Shown: positions 31,931 through 45,802 of the stretch, piece by piece
How the letters are laid out: each line of letters opens with the position of its first letter
How positions within the stretch are numbered: position 1 is the first letter of the stretch
Source of the DNA: Phyto melanocephala
Lineage: Eukaryota > Arthropoda > Insecta > Diptera > Rhinophoridae
Length of the DNA: 64,000 nucleotides
Direction of reading: 5' to 3'
Assembly (NCBI GenBank): GCA_941918925.1
Contig: OW799234.1
Location: 66,307,543-66,371,542, forward strand
Made by a program: the position numbers and the translations under genes
The notes under the pieces: generated by a model
Database searches by the model: none
The model's input: only the letters and a program-made list of their open reading frames with translations
What the model was told of the DNA's origin: nothing

Positions 31931-33960
31931 TTATTTTGTGGAGCAGCATCTCTTATGGTGTTGGAGGGGGAGAAAAAACATTGGGTACGGGATTGGGTTC
32001 GTAGACGAAACGAAGAAGCATGTTGCGTAAAATTGTTAAAAGAACTGCAGACAGAGATACCTGCTCTCTATAAAAATTTTTTGCGTATGAATGCTGTCGA
32101 TTTCGAATTTTTGGTAAATTCAACATTGGACTAAGGCAATGATGTATTTATTCTTATTCCTCTGCAGCTTAAAATAATTTCACCAATTATAAAAAAAAAA
32201 CAAGTAAGAGCGCTATATTCGGCCGTGCCGAATCTTATATACCCTTCACAACGTGTAGTCATGCAATAACAGTAGTTTGTGTCACCATTCATCCCATATG
32301 AAATACGTACATACATATATAAAAACATTCCATTGTAAAATTATAAATTCACGTATGTATGTTAAAAAAAAACAAAAAAAAATATAAAAAAAATTTAAAA
32401 AAAAATAATAAAAATATAAATAATATATTAAATAAAAAATAAAAAAAAAAAAATAAAAAAAATTTAAAAAAATTAAAAAAAAAATTTTTTTTGGCTCAGC
32501 TGGGATTCGATGCCACATTTTCTCTAACCAGTATACATGTTTGTATGTATGTATGTTGTTGTTGTAATGTTGTTTTTGTGAAAAAAAATCGAGGTGGTCG
32601 TGGGTTTTTGCTCATATCTCAGTTGTTTATGTACCGATGTTTCTGATTTTCAATACCGAATATTTCTGATATTTTAATACCTCAACCGGGTCCAAGCAAT
32701 ATCGGGGGGCTTTAAAAAGTTGATTTCAACATACACACGGACAGACGGACAGACTGACAGAGCTTAATCGACTTCCCTATTCATAAGCTTTCAGAAAATA
32801 TATACTTTATGGGGTCGGAAATGAAAATTGTAGAAATTTCACACGGAATGACAAACCTATATATACCCTTTTTCACTGTGTGAAGGGTATAACAACAGTG
32901 CTCCGTCAGCCAATTTCTGCATCAAAACCTTTAGCTGTTACTCTTCGTTATTTGGCGACAGGCGAAAGCTTTAGATCACTTCAGTACATATTTCGTATTC
33001 CATTTAATACTGTTTGAGGGATGATTCCTGAAGTTTGCGATGCCATTTATAAGGTTTTGCAGCCGGAGTACTTAAAGGTAAAACTTTTTGGAAATATGTC
33101 TTGGTCTTTAATGGTTTTAATTTAGGTTCCATCTACTGAAGAGAAATGAAAAGCAGTGGCTCTCAGGAGTTTTTGGAAGCATGGAACTTTCCGAACTGTA
33201 TCGGCTCCTTAGACAGAAAACATGTTGTGTTGAACGCACCATCCCATTCCGGTAGCATTTACTATAATTATAAAGGTAGATATAGTTCCTAAATTAAAAT
33301 TAGTTTTAATCTTATTCCAAGATTTGTGAAGGCACTCATAGTATTGTGCTCATGAGTATTGCTGATGCTGCCTACAAATTTTTATATATCGATGTCAAAT
33401 CAAATGGCCGAATATCTGATGGTGGGGTATTTCGAAAGAGTTAATTTTTTCAAGCTCTTAATAACAACCAGCTTAAATTGCTCCCGCCAGAACCACTTCC
33501 ATTAAGAAATTACCCAGTGCCGTATCTTCTGGTTGCAGACGATGCTTTCGCTCTCTTTAAAAATTTATTAAAACCATTTAGGGTGCGTAATTTAAACGCC
33601 GTCCAACGAGTTTTTAATTATTGTTTGTCCAGAGCAAGGAGAGTAATTGAAAATACATACGGTATTATGTCAGCACGTTTTCGGGTAATGCGTAGCCCCA
33701 TTAAGTTAGAACCATCGAAAACAACGCATGCTGTGTACTGCACAATGTTTTAATGATTCGCAAAAGTTCCATTTATTTTAATGCAAATCTTGTGGATCAC
33801 TATGCGGAAGATGGAACTCTAATTCATGGTGAATGGCGCAATGAAGAAATTGGCACTAATCTTCCCAATCTGCAGCCACATCGTTCTTATATTGCTGAAA
33901 AGACTTCAACAATGCTCAACAGATCTCTATGTGCTATAAATCTTTTGCAAACATCCAGAA
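31931..33960 (+). pseudogene. Harbinger-type transposase, interrupted
   Basis: DDE-type nuclease of the PIF/Harbinger superfamily (DDE_Tnp_4). The N-terminal part from about 31954 reads KHWVRDWVRRRNEEACCVKL and YKNFLRMNAVDFEFL. After an E element (32201-32892) come [40 protein letters not shown] (first Asp), [16 protein letters not shown] (second Asp) and RARRVIENTYGIMSARFRVM (Glu). The tail ends with a GEWRNE motif near 33830. Small introns seem to lie at about 33078-33125 and 33274-33321 (gta...ttag and gta...caag), and perhaps 32135-32166. Damage: the E insertion, TGA near 33016, TGA near 33147, and frame changes in the last third. The Myb-like partner gene of such elements is not seen. 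Confidence 0.85.
32201..32892 (-). mobile_element. E-family element inside the Harbinger gene
   Basis: Starts caagtaagagcgctatattc with hairpin attcggccgtgccgaat and ends ttcactgtgtgaagggtata. Nearly complete, like the copy at 2747-3447 in the other orientation. Carries the A-rich tract (about 32355-32490) and ggctcagctgggattcgatg. It splits the N-terminal third of the transposase. Confidence 0.75.
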
Positions 33961-33984
33961 ATAAATCACTAATTAAATACAGTA

Positions 33985-34900
33985 CAATCACCTCAAAACT
34001 TTCGGAGATATGAGCAACTTAACACGACTTTCTCTGTTTTTCTTTTCTACATATTTTAACCACAAAAATCAAAATTTTTCAGACCTACGATAATTTGTAA
34101 ACACATTTGTTGCTATTTTTAGATAAGACATATCTCTATGTCGACAAATTGGTCACTAATTGGCAAAGTTATAGGCAAATGATATTTGGAAAATTATATA
34201 TTTTTAAATTTATCAGGTTTCTTAAGTTCCTAAATAATTTTTGGATATGCTAGTAATACCTAATTTGCAAGCCCTAGCCTCAGAACTTATTCCTGAGAAA
34301 AACTAACAATACAGTTTAAGACCACGCCGAAATACAACGGTTTCGGTGTTTGTCTTAAAATTTCCATGAGAAAATCGATTATTTATAGAAGAGTCAGCAT
34401 GATTATAAAATTAAAGGGCTTGACTAGCAAAAAAAGCCCATTACAGCCGCCACCAGAAAATAGCGTTCAATAAATGTACCACTCAATACTAGTATCAAAT
34501 GTAGAAACTTGGCCAGTTAAGAAACGACTAAATAAAATTCAAGATGGTGTCCCAAATAAAATGGTTGATATATGGGTCAAATATTTTAACTACGGCCCCC
34601 ACAGTATTGGTATCAAAGAGCTTGATCAGTAGCATACAGAAAGCTATAAAGAATTATAAAATCCAAAATGGCGTAAGATTTTTTTAACCCCATTAATATG
34701 GGTACTTAATTAAAGAGCTGGAATGAACTATAGTTAACTACGTAAAATGCGTCGGAAAAAATAAAGAAAGATGGCAAATAATATTTAATCTGCAATCTAG
34801 GCTACGCTACAATTTGGTTATTATACCTAAATATGTACATAATAGTGAAGAATATTTTCAGATTCGGCATAGTCGTTTCTTCAATGTAATCAACATATCT
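33985..34900. mobile_element. Old E-family internal sequence
   Basis: Contains ttcggagatatgagcaact, ggcaaagttataggcaaa and repeated aagatggtgtcc / ccaaaatggcgt with agcttgatcagtagcata, the same order as at 2160-2640 and 36630-37170. Tips are worn. No gene. Confidence 0.5.
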
Positions 34901-36349
34901 CCAGTATAACATATAAGAGCCCCAAGTCCCAAATTTCTTTGAAAATTTCGAGTCCTAGACTTTTACGTGATGTTCTTCTCACAGGCCATTATTTTTTGCT
35001 GTTTCGGAAAAGATTTCGCTGAATTATTGATGTGCCGACTTTGAAGACTTGCTGTGTACTTTGAAGGCCTAAACTTTGATGTAATTTTTTGTCTAAATTT
35101 TATTCACCTGTAGATAAACATGCGGCTAATTCCGAACGGATGGTTTAAAAACCGTTTTAACAGCAATACGATTCTTACTATCTGACCACAGCATGGAAAA
35201 ACTGATATAATTTCGAATTCTTTTTGCAGACTAACGCCACAGTGGTTAGTTAAGACAACAAATGGGTACGTTTAATTATATTATTAAAATGGTTATATTC
35301 AATTTTATAACGTTTTAACTATAAAATTTTGAATGATAGAGTTGTCGTCTGTTATGTTTATTTCCTCTTAGTTGCAGCAAGCCGTTAACGTCGGTGTTGT
35401 GTTTCTACACAAAGTGTTGTTCAGTTTTTTTAGGTGTATGTAAATGTGACTATATTATATAATTTTTGGCGCGTGATTGCTATTATTATCATTGTTTTTT
35501 TTCAGCCGCTCCAGGCTCTTGTTTTAAGTCAATAAAAATAAAAACGAAAACAAACAAATACCAGAAAATCTCTCTTTCGCATACAAAAACAAAATTGTAC
35601 TAATTTATCAATTTGTGTGTATAAAGGGAGGAGCAAAACTATTTGACAAATTGCAATTAAATATACCCAACAACAACAAAAAACATTAAAATTATATTTA
35701 TTTGTAGCAGCAAAATTAAAAATTGTCATCATTCATTAACTTAAGATTTTTTTCTAAAACCGTCAAACTAAATAATTTATTATTAATTTATAGACGATGT
35801 TAAATATTAGGCTATAATTTACAATCTATGTAAAGAATGAAAGAAATACATACATATTTAAAATGACTCCCAAGTTTATCAGATGTTTCATGTTTTTGTC
35901 TTTAATAGCCGAACTCATAAAATTACAAAAAGCCTTTAAGGCTAACTAACTTATGTGACAAACATAAAAAGGGCTTTAAAATTTTATTCCACCATTGTCA
36001 CATAACAACACTTCACATCGTTACATCGTCACCTCGTAGGCGTTTGCAAATATCATTGACTTAAACGTGCCTTAGGAAAATTAAACACAAATGCCTGTCA
36101 GTAGTAATGAATTGTTATCGATAACAAATACACTATATACCGGCGCTGCCTACGTGACTTTTTGTCAACAACGACTTACATGTGGTTGCTGTGTATTAAT
36201 TATAAAATATATTGGTGTTGTAGAACAAATTATTTTCGTTAGGCAATTTACAAGAAGTTATGGAAAAACTTATTACAATATTGTTGTTTTTCTTCTGCAT
36301 AAAAATAAAACCTTTTTAGGGATTATTATATAATTTCTTAGATCTTTTT
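34901..36349. other. AT-rich non-coding DNA
   Basis: Frames at 35529-35732 (minus) and 36091-36333 (plus) show no family resemblance. No element edges recognised. Confidence 0.45.
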
Positions 36350-37200
36350 TTATATCCTTCATAGTGAGTGTAAAAGGTGAGTCTAAAGGTTTGTCATTCC
36401 CTGTGAAATTTCTACAATATTCATTGCCGATCCCATAAAGTATATACTTTCTGAGAGCCTATGAAGGGGGGAGTCGAATAAGCATTATTCGTCCTTCAAT
36501 CCCTGTGTATGTTGAAATCAAGTTTCTAATGCCTCTCGACATTGTCAGGACCCGTGTAAGGTATTAAAATATCAGAAATATTCGGAAAAAATCGGTATTG
36601 GAAATTAGCATAATCGCTTCTAAACCTTTTGAAATATGAGCAAATAAGCACGACTGTCTCTTTTTTTTCGCTTATTTTTATAATAAAAATTTAAATTCTA
36701 CAGCCGTAGAATAATTTGTAAACACAGTTGTTACTGTTTTTAGATTGGGTATGTCATTAGAGATATTTATGGTAATTGGAAAAGTCGGTTGCTAATCGGC
36801 AAAGTTATAGGCAAAAATTATTTGAAAAAAAAAATATTTTTTCTTAAAAATATAAAATTTTTTTAATCTTCTTAACAATTTTTTAAAAAGGCTTAAGATA
36901 CCAACTTATGAGCCGTAATCTCAGACATTTTTTCTAAGAAAAACTAGCACATCGGTTCGAAACCAACAGAGATATAAACACCATATTGTGATCAGTGAAA
37001 CGGCTTGAGTATTAAAATATAGTAAGCTATGAAAAGAAAAAAATTAAAGATGGCGTCCTAGATTTAATGGCGAATATATTTTTATTTGTAGTATAAAACA
37101 AAAGGCAATGACCATTACAATGTAGTAAACTATTAAAAAATTGAAAAATCTAAGATGGCGTCGGAAACAAAATGGCGGAAAAAATAAATTAAATAATTAA
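36350..37200 (+). mobile_element. E-family element, worn
   Basis: Begins ttatatccttcatagtgag, then tttgtcattccctgtgaaat, gatcccataaagtatata and gtattaaaatatcagaaata, and runs into the tract with aagatggcgtcc at 37030 and 37152. The terminal hairpin was not found. Confidence 0.55.
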
Positions 37201-38483
37201 TTTAAAAAAATTATTTAACAAAAAAAAACAAAAACAACCGCATTTTCAAATTATATTGACAAATATTGAAAACAAAAAAAAAAACCAAATGTGTCACTTT
37301 GTATTGCACAAGTGGGATATTCTTTCCCTCCGAATGGTAACTTTTTTTTAAACAATAACATTAGATCATAAATATTTAATAAGTTTTGTCTTTATTGCAT
37401 AACGTTTAATTGTATTTTTGGAAATGAAGTAAAAGTAAGGAAATATTTGTGGAATTTAATTTTATGTAAAAAAAGCAACAGCAAAACCATTAAGAGCAAC
37501 CCATCAAAATGACAAAATAAATAAAACATTTCTTAATGCTTTGTTTATTTATTTTTTTTATTTTTTCTTTTATTTCCCATCAACGGAGAAGAATATGGTT
37601 AATGAAATAACAAAAGATTTATTATCTTCAAAATGTTACTTGAGCGTAATGCTAAATCGTGTAGCTGTTTTAAAGGTAACCAGGGCGGGTAGGACTAAGC
37701 AAATTATGGGGTTGGGGTTTGGAATACAAAAATAGAAAAAGTAGGCATTTTATACATATTTTTGCAGCAAAAAAAAACAACGTAATCCTCATTACAAATG
37801 CTAAATTGCACGAAAAAAATCTGTTTATATCGTCAAGTTGTTTATTGTTAAATTAAATGAAACAATTTATAGAAAATGGAGACGAAAAAAATAATAAAAA
37901 AGCTTTTGTAGGTAAGATAAATGTTAGTAAAAGCTACTCAACTAGAGTAAGGTTTTCGAGAGATTCAAATGAGTCAAAGTGGTCTGTGTAACCACTTTTT
38001 ATTTTTCTGAAGTAAATCATAACAGCTAATTAATCAAAATCTTTAGCCACTGCACGTTGGGTTTAAATGGTATCAAAGTTGCGTTTAATTGAAATTTAAA
38101 AATAAAGTTTTTATAACAAATTTTAGTATAGGGTAAAAAAAAAATAAAATTCCGGACAGTGCCCGGCCCTTTTTTTATTTACATTTTTGTGTAAAAACTC
38201 TGGTTGTCATATATTGGACAAGACAGTACGGCTAGATATTTTGTTGAAAAATATCCATGGTTTTGTTTGCCTCCCACTTTGCATAAATTTTTTATTCGCG
38301 GGCTGGAGATTATAGAGCGAGCACTTTTACCAATAGGATAATTATCGGAAGAAGCTCAAGAAGCAAGAAACTAAGATTTTAAAAATTAAAAAGAGCACTT
38401 TGCTCGGAAATGCAGCCGAGAAAAGTCCAATGAAGATATTTTCAATAGGTTTCTGCTAAGTTCTGACCCATTTATATCTAACA
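37201..38483. other. AT-rich non-coding DNA
   Basis: A possible hairpin relic (gagcactttgctcggaaatg, then cagccgag) lies near 38392-38420. The 64-codon frame at 37541 is T-rich at its start and unrecognised. Nothing else. Confidence 0.45.
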
Positions 38484-39143
38484 CTAGAAAAGCCCGTCGC
38501 GCGTTGCTACGCCCTTTAATGAGTAAAAATGCATTCTCAATTTAAATTGAATGTCAAGTGCAAAAAGCTAATAATTATAACTTTTTTTAATGGGCGTGGC
38601 ACAGCTCACTTTTCTAATCATGAAACTGTATAGTCATGACAGCTCAATATGTGTGCAAAGTTTCAGAAAAATCGGTGAAGTTCCAGTAGCTGAAAATGAT
38701 AACTTTTTTATGGGCGTGGCCTGCCCACTTTTCTAATCACGAAATTATATAGTCATGACAACTCAATATGTGTGGAAAGTTTTACAAAAATCGGTACAGA
38801 GCAAGTACCTCAAAATTATAACATTTTTTATGGGCGTGGTCCTGCCCACTTTTCTATTCACAAAATTAAATAGTCATGATAGCTCAATATGTGTGTGCAA
38901 AGTTTCAGAAAAATCGATCTAGTGCAAGTAGCTAAAAATGATAACTTATTTCTTATGGGCATGGCACTGGCCACTTTTCTACTCACGAAATTGTAAAGTC
39001 ATGACAGCTCAATATGTGTGCAAAGTTTCAGAAAAACCGGTCAAGTGCAAGTAGCTAAAAATGATAACTAATTTTTTATGGGCGTGGCCCCGCCCACTTT
39101 GTTCCACCCATAAACACTCCCTGGAATGTGTACAACAACTTGC
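38484..39143 (-). mobile_element. Helitron D, 5'-truncated
   Basis: The 3' end is at the left: CTAG at 38484-38487 after an A, followed by gcgcgttgctacgcc, the hairpin of Helitrons A-C. Five units of about 122 bp follow, with gggcgtggc-type palindromes at 38592, 38714, 38834, 38957 and 39080. It stops inside the sequence after cataaacactccctggaatg and lacks the (ac)n tract and TC tip. Non-coding. Confidence 0.75.
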
Positions 39144-42100
39144 TTATTATATTCTCTTTTGTAACTTTTTCGAAAAAAATTTTAAAATTTATAAAATTTT
39201 GTAAAAAACAAAAGTTGAATTTTAGATTAAATTTTTACTAATATAAATACATATAAATATTTACTATTTAAATTTTTTAATGGCACATTGAGTATGCTTG
39301 AATTTTCAGTTTTATTCATTAAATTATCGCTTTTCATTGCAAAGTTACAGCATAAATTGTGAACTAAGGTATTTTTTCCAAAAAACAATAATGCTCTTAA
39401 CGGGTTAAAAAAAATTTTTTTAATTTTTTTTCTGAAATACTATGTTTTTATGTGCTTATAATAACTCATCAATAAAAAAATATAATATTTTAAAAGTACG
39501 GCTTCTATGAATTAATCGCCACTTTGGGTACTATCGAACCCACTGTGCACTGTTGGTATTTGTGTTCAGTGAACAGGACACACATCAAGCATACTCAGCC
39601 AACATTGTACCAGTTTTTGTGAAAATGTATTTTTATGTGTTATGCCGACGGTGCTGGATAAAAAAATTAAATATTTTTGATTTTTCGTTGTAACACATAA
39701 ATACAAACACATTTTTGAAAATATTTACTTCTTAATGGCTTGATAAGTATTTGTATTATGTCTTGTACCCTTCAAACTTTGGACACCAAGCACAATAGTC
39801 AGTATTGGAAAACTGTGTTTTCGAATTTTTATGAAGTAAAGTGTCTGCTCAATTATATATAGTTTTACTAATCGTATTAAATCTAACGAGCAATGAATTT
39901 GAGTAGTGAAAATTTACTGTCAATATGATAAATATTGTTGCTGTATCACTTGGTAAAGTTCGAGCTGCTTTTCTTTTCAAATTGCTGTACACTGTTGCTC
40001 AATTCACAAGCTGTCGTAGGAGTTGGACATCAGCGTAGTTGTATACACTTTGTTGATCATTTCTACATCTACACTTACAACAATTTTACCTATTGTGTCG
40101 TATAAATACGTCATAGAAAAAGTAAGTACAATCGCCGTTTCTCTTCAAAATGGAGAAGTGAATTTTTTACAACCTTCGACTACTACGACTGGTTGTGAAT
40201 TGGTCATATTTAATCGTTAAAGTCGAGTTTCAAAATACCATTATTGACAATAGGTCCATAATGAACCTAACAAAACACTCATCTTCACGCTTATAAAGTT
40301 GCGACTTATATAAGAATTAAAGCCAACCGATCATTTAGTGTGGCAAACGTTTGTGAATTTCCATTTCAGGACACTTTTTCAACAAATTAATCTATGGCGT
40401 TAGGCAAAAAGGTCTTAGTTCAAAATATTGTTTTTATTTGTACTCTCTGTCGTTTGGTATAATTAACTTAAATATAACACAAACGCTATGCGGGCTTTGT
40501 TTGGTATTTAACAAAAACTGCAGTTTCCAATGGAAGTTCTTTTTGCTTACTTTACAGAATTATTCGCTTACGCAAAAACATTAAAATCCGACAAATACAA
40601 AAAAGTTGCGATTACATCAAGGCCGCACTTTTTATTAACTAACAACTAACGCCATCACTGTGAATGATCTGCTCTACCAAAGCTGTTGTTGGTAGTCTTA
40701 ATTAATCATTGATCTTTGGTTTGGACAAGATGTCGTCTAAAGCATGCTACACAAGAAACAATTTTCTTCTACATTTGAAGATTCGTCTCTGCATTGCCAT
40801 AATAAACGAAGTAAAATCTAAAAGTCAACTGTAGATCTCTTTCAAACAACCCATTTCGAATTTTTAAATGTTTTTTATAAATCAACCTAATACACTCACA
40901 CAAACGAATCAAAATTTTGCAAACTGTGCAATTTTGACTTCATATTTTCAAATTAATTTTTAAAATTATTCAGAGAATTAAAAAAAAACCAACAGCTGTG
41001 AAAAGAAATTAAATAAGTTTCTTTTTTATGTGACATCTCGTAAAGTATTAGACGTAGAACAAATACAATTAGTAGTGCTAACAAAGCGTCTTCAAGGTTT
41101 TATTGTTGTGACTAACCTTTACCTTACCAATACCCAACCGGGTGAACAATTTCAATTTATTTCTTTGTTAATTTTACGCGATCTGAATAAAATGTTGACT
41201 GACTTAACATATTACAGACTTCTTTAGAATTTTGTGAAAACAAGATACAATTTTTAGTTTTTTAAAAAAGTTTAATTGGTAAACGATGTACATAAAAGCC
41301 TTTGGTAACATGTAGGTTAAGAAAATTAAAAATTTTATTTTCTTAACTTGAGATATTTTATCAACTTACTGTTTTTCAGTTCAACACCTTCTTGACTATA
41401 GAATATCAGCCTCTTGTAGCCACTGAAGCATAAACGTTAAATTTCTGCTGTTTTAATTAAATCGTATGCATTAACCACATGCACTTTTACGTTTATAAAA
41501 ATTTTGTTTAAAATATTTCTGTACGTGCGCGCGTAATTCGTATTGCAAACATAACAATCTCAACGAAAATTTTTATAAGTAAAACTACAATTATGAAAAT
41601 ATTTCTTAATTATTTGATTGTAAAGAAACCTAAAATAAAAGAGAATAAGAAAATTTCAATCATACCCAAAGCAAACACACACAGACACACCTCAAATACA
41701 GCATGATTTTATTACAATAATTGCTATCAACAAGAGTTATTCGTTTATTTCTGCAGCCAGTCAAGTGTTTGTTGCTATTATTTAATTTTAAAAATATTTA
41801 TGATAAAATACATACACACACACCTGCTCACATATGTATGCATATACATACATTCATTTAAATTAAAAATATTTTTACTTGACATTGTGGCAAATATTTT
41901 ACCTTAAATTCAGAACAAAAACATGACCAACACACCATTTGTAAATACACCAAACACCCACCCACTCTCACACATAATTTCACACGCACTCCCATACAGC
42001 CACACACTTGCTCATATTAACAAATTAAAATGGCTGTATCCAGTGAAGTGCAGTTGACAATTAAATAAACAGAGGGGTGGGTAGCTACCAAATGGATATG

Positions 42101-42639
42101 TTGGTGAAAAAATAAAATTCAAGCCAACACCTTACGCAACATCGAAAATGTTTTTCATTCTCTTTGCTGTTAACAAATGCTGACGCAGTGGGACAACTAT
42201 ACGAAGATTATTTTTTACTTTTTAAGCTTAAATTACAAGATGACAGCACAGGAAAGGGTGCAAAGAAGAGAAAAAATATTTTTTTCATTCCTCTTCAATG
42301 CCAACAGGTGATGGTATTCATTTTTTATAAGCACGCTGCACGATTTACCTTTAACTGCTGCATTTTATGAATACACCATTTGCATTGTAAATAAAATTTG
42401 TGTTTCAAAATTATTAGATAATAAATCAGGATTATTAGGGGCATATTTAAATTTCTCAGCCGTAAGTTAATAAAAAAAACAATTATTGTCAGTAGTTCGT
42501 GACAAACAAAGATGAAGACCATCTGTTGAGAAGAAGAACACATTAAAAGAGGCAGCGAAAAGCGAATTTGACGAACTTTATAAAAGCAAAGATTGCTAAA
42601 GTTATTACTAACATATCGTTGTTGTAATATATAACACAC
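39144..42639. other. 3.5 kb of AT-rich DNA without a recognised gene
   Basis: Short frames at 40023, 41030 and 42164 have no motif and no homologue I recognise. A (ca)n-like patch lies at 41812-41824. This may be host intergenic or intronic sequence. Confidence 0.45.
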
Positions 42640-43265
42640 AGGTCAATAGGGCATATCTGTATACCTGTCATAGATTTCGGCTTTCAATGCCCTCCAGGGC
42701 CTAAAAATATCAGTATTACAGTAATCATTGTATTCCGCTGAAATCTGAATATTTTTACTGCACCCCAGTCAAGAGGTTCTTTGAGCACCATACAACCCTG
42801 TCTACAAGTGGTTTCCTCCATCTAACTTTGCAGGTTTTTTAGAGTTTATCCATTGAAAGACCTTTGCCCATACCTAACCACGACAATTCTGGATACTGGT
42901 CCACAAAATGTTACCGCCTCTCCTCTATTTGCAAGTTTGTCGGCCGTTTCATTCCTGCTTATGACCAAGTGTCCCTCAACCTACATCAGCGTTACCTAAG
43001 TCGTAGAGACACATCAAATGGCCTTAGGGATACACTCAGTTACCACAGAGGAGTTTACATTCATCTGTAGAGCATGTTTTTTAACAAGTGCAATTATAAT
43101 TCGATATTTCGGCAGGTAATCTCCAACGTATGCAGCAATCTAAGCCTCTCTGCCTGATAGACTGACCGGTACTCAATGTACAGGATAAGTTCAGCTCAAG
43201 AGAGTAGACATAAGCACCTGCCCTCCCATCAATAAATAACACATCAGTAAAGATACTGATGTTAC
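42640..43265 (-). pseudogene. Degenerate LINE RNase H fragment
   Basis: Minus-strand wording near 43250-43100 (SIFTDV, GRAGAYVYSLELNLSCTL) resembles the start of a LINE RNase H (normally YTDGS...AGVGVYS). The plus-strand phrase aagtttgtcggccgtttcat near 42932 is the complement of the usual GNExADxLA motif near its end. No long frame survives. I infer an old non-LTR retrotransposon fragment related to, but not close to, the one at 14-16 kb. Confidence 0.5.
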
Positions 43266-43274
43266 ACACGCAAA

Positions 43275-43985
43275 AAAAAAAACATGGTTGTGGTAATCAT
43301 AATCGAATAGCAACATACCATGATTGAGTTGTATGATTGTGGGTAAAACATCATAATTATGTTCAATTAAAGTATCATGCAATAACCATATTATGACTAC
43401 AAATAATATGAACAATCTTTAAAGGCAAATTATTATTTTTTACATTTTATTTAAATTACAAATTTTCCTTATCAATATTTTCTTATATTTTGTCGTTTTT
43501 ATTTGCGATTTCTTAATTTTTATTTTTTTTTTTTTAATTCTTGTATATTTTTCCTCACATGTCAAACTTTTTATATATTAAAAATGTATTCAACGACGGG
43601 TTGAAAACATATTTTTATTTAAAAAAAAAATCATAGCTTGATTGGTTTGTAATCATGTCGTTGTTTCACTTATCATCTAATGGTCATTTGTAATTTTAAA
43701 TGCTATTGAATATGTTATTTTTGCGAAGACATCATAATATTTTTGTTACAATAATTTTGTAAATCATAATATTTTTAAACGATAACCGTATCAAAGTTTT
43801 CATGAAAAGTAAACAATTAAATGATAATATTCAAACAAGCACTTAATTATCGTGACAAAATAAATAAATGGTTATCTAAAATAAAAATTACTCTTGCTTG
43901 TTTTTGTTAACCTAATAATGTTATAGAGAATATAATATGAACGTCGTGATCATGTCGTAACCATGGTTCTTCCTACGTAAATATA
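43275..43985. repeat. Unnamed 0.7-kb AT-rich repeat
   Basis: The left tip catggttgtggtaatcat and the right tip (complement of catggttacgacatgatca) are partly inverted copies. Parts match 1825-1898 and 2640-2746. Dense in cat/atg words such as atcataat. No coding frame. Confidence 0.45.
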
Positions 43986-44313
43986 CTCTTTTGCAGTCTT
44001 TAAAATTCAAATTTGTTTTACATCACAAATAGTCAGTTAATTTATTGAGCTTTTTATTATTACTTTTTATTTGTTTCTCTGCTATTTTGCAATTTTATAA
44101 TAATTATACATTAGATATTTTGTCAAAAGTCTAACAAACAATTTGAATGATTTAAACATACCTAAGCATTTAGTCTTCAAAAATAAATAAATTTCAATTG
44201 ATTTTGGACGTGTTTTAATTGTTCTCTAAAACAAGCATTATTTTTAGAGATGTTTTTTTTTTCAACATTGACTTTCAAAACTAAATCACAAAATTACCAA
44301 AATGACAGAAAAA
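43986..44313. other. AT-rich spacer
   Basis: Nothing recognised. Confidence 0.5.
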
Positions 44314-45237
44314 CAGTAAGGGGCCGTGCCGAATCTTATATACCCTTCACAACGTGTAGTCATGCAATAACAATTGTTTGTTTCATCATTCATCCCATAT
44401 GAAATACGTACATCATATATAAAAAACATACATAAATACATATATAAAAACATCCCATTGTAAAATTATAAATTTACGTATGTATGTTAAAAAAAATAAA
44501 TAAAAAAACAAAAAAACAAAAAAAAAATTAAAAAAGAAATAAAAAATAAAAAATAAAAAAATTTATAAATAGTAAATATAAAATAAAAAATAAAAAAACA
44601 AAACAAAAATTAAAAAAAAATATAAAAAAAATAATAAAAACATAAATAATATATAAAACAAAAAAAAAAGTTTGGCTCAGCTGGGATTCCAATAAAAAAA
44701 ATAAAAAAAAAATTCAAAAAAAAAAACAAAAAAAAAATAAATAAAAAAAATTAAATAACAATAAAAAAATATAAAAAAATTTTTTTAAAAAAATAATAAA
44801 AATATAAGTAATATATAAAATAAAAAATAAAAAAAATTTTTTTTTGGCTCAGCTGGGATTCGATGCCAAGTTTACTCTAACCAGTAAGTATACCACGTTT
44901 GAATGCATGTATGTTGTTGTGAAAAAAACGAGGTGGTCGTGGTTTTTTTGCTCATATCTCAATTGTTTATGCACCGATATTTCTGATTTTCAATACCGAT
45001 CTACTCCCGAATATTTCTCATATTTTAATACCTCACCCGGGTTCAAGCGATTTCGGTGGGCTTCAAAAAGTTGATTTCAACATACACACGGACAGACTGA
45101 CAAAGCGTTATCGACTCCCTTATTCATAAGCTTTCAGAAAATATATACTTTATGTGGTCGGAAATGAAAATTTTAGAAATTTCACACGGAATGACAAATC
45201 TATATATACCCTTTTTCACTTTTGTGTGAAGGGTATA
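44314..45237 (-). mobile_element. E-family element with expanded A-rich tract
   Basis: Left end cagtaag then gccgtgccgaatcttata: the outer half of the hairpin has been lost. Right end tgtgtgaagggtata. The A-rich tract is longer than in other copies (about 44480-44850) and contains two copies of ggctcagctgggattc (44672 and 44846), so the tract plus its neighbour has been duplicated inside the element. Confidence 0.7.
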
Positions 45238-45802
45238 AAAATAACAAAAATTTGTTCGCAGAAATTTAATTTTGCAATCAGGTAACCTTGTGCAAAGTAT
45301 TCCAACGAAAAATCAAAAACCGTTTACGATAACAAAATTATTTAAATGCTGTAAACAATTTATTTTGAACATCCTTATGTATAATTTCATACATCTTTTA
45401 AGGTTGCATTATACGTGTGTGGCTGTGTGGCAGGATAAAGTTAAGAAAATCAAATTTACACTTTTTATAAATGTCAACTGTCATTTGCCTGAAGGCAACA
45501 CAAGAACAACAGAAGCAGAAAACAAAATACCGATAAAATATTGCAAATAATAAAAGAAAAGCTTTTAAATAATTTTTAACATCTTTATAAGTGACAGAAG
45601 GAGAAGAAAAAAACGAAGAAATAATAATAAAAAGTTTGTTTTTACCATAAATTTTACCTGAAGACAGCAAACCAACTCAAGAACACAAGTCAGAAATAGT
45701 AGCAGCTTAAATGTTTGTAACAAAACTTACTTGTTGTTTCCATTCGTTATACATATCTACAAAAAAGTATAAAGCAATTTAGCCATGTATGGTACTAAGT
45801 AC
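45238..45802. other. AT-rich spacer
   Basis: The 92-codon frame at 45272 and its minus-strand partner are unrecognised. No element edges. Confidence 0.45.

Noticed and set aside
36091..36333. 80-codon frame as a possible small host protein
   Set aside because: No motif, no supporting exon structure, composition like the surrounding non-coding DNA.
40023..41227. Short frames in the 39-42.6 kb stretch as exons
   Set aside because: No recognisable domain and no consistent splice signals that I could join with confidence.
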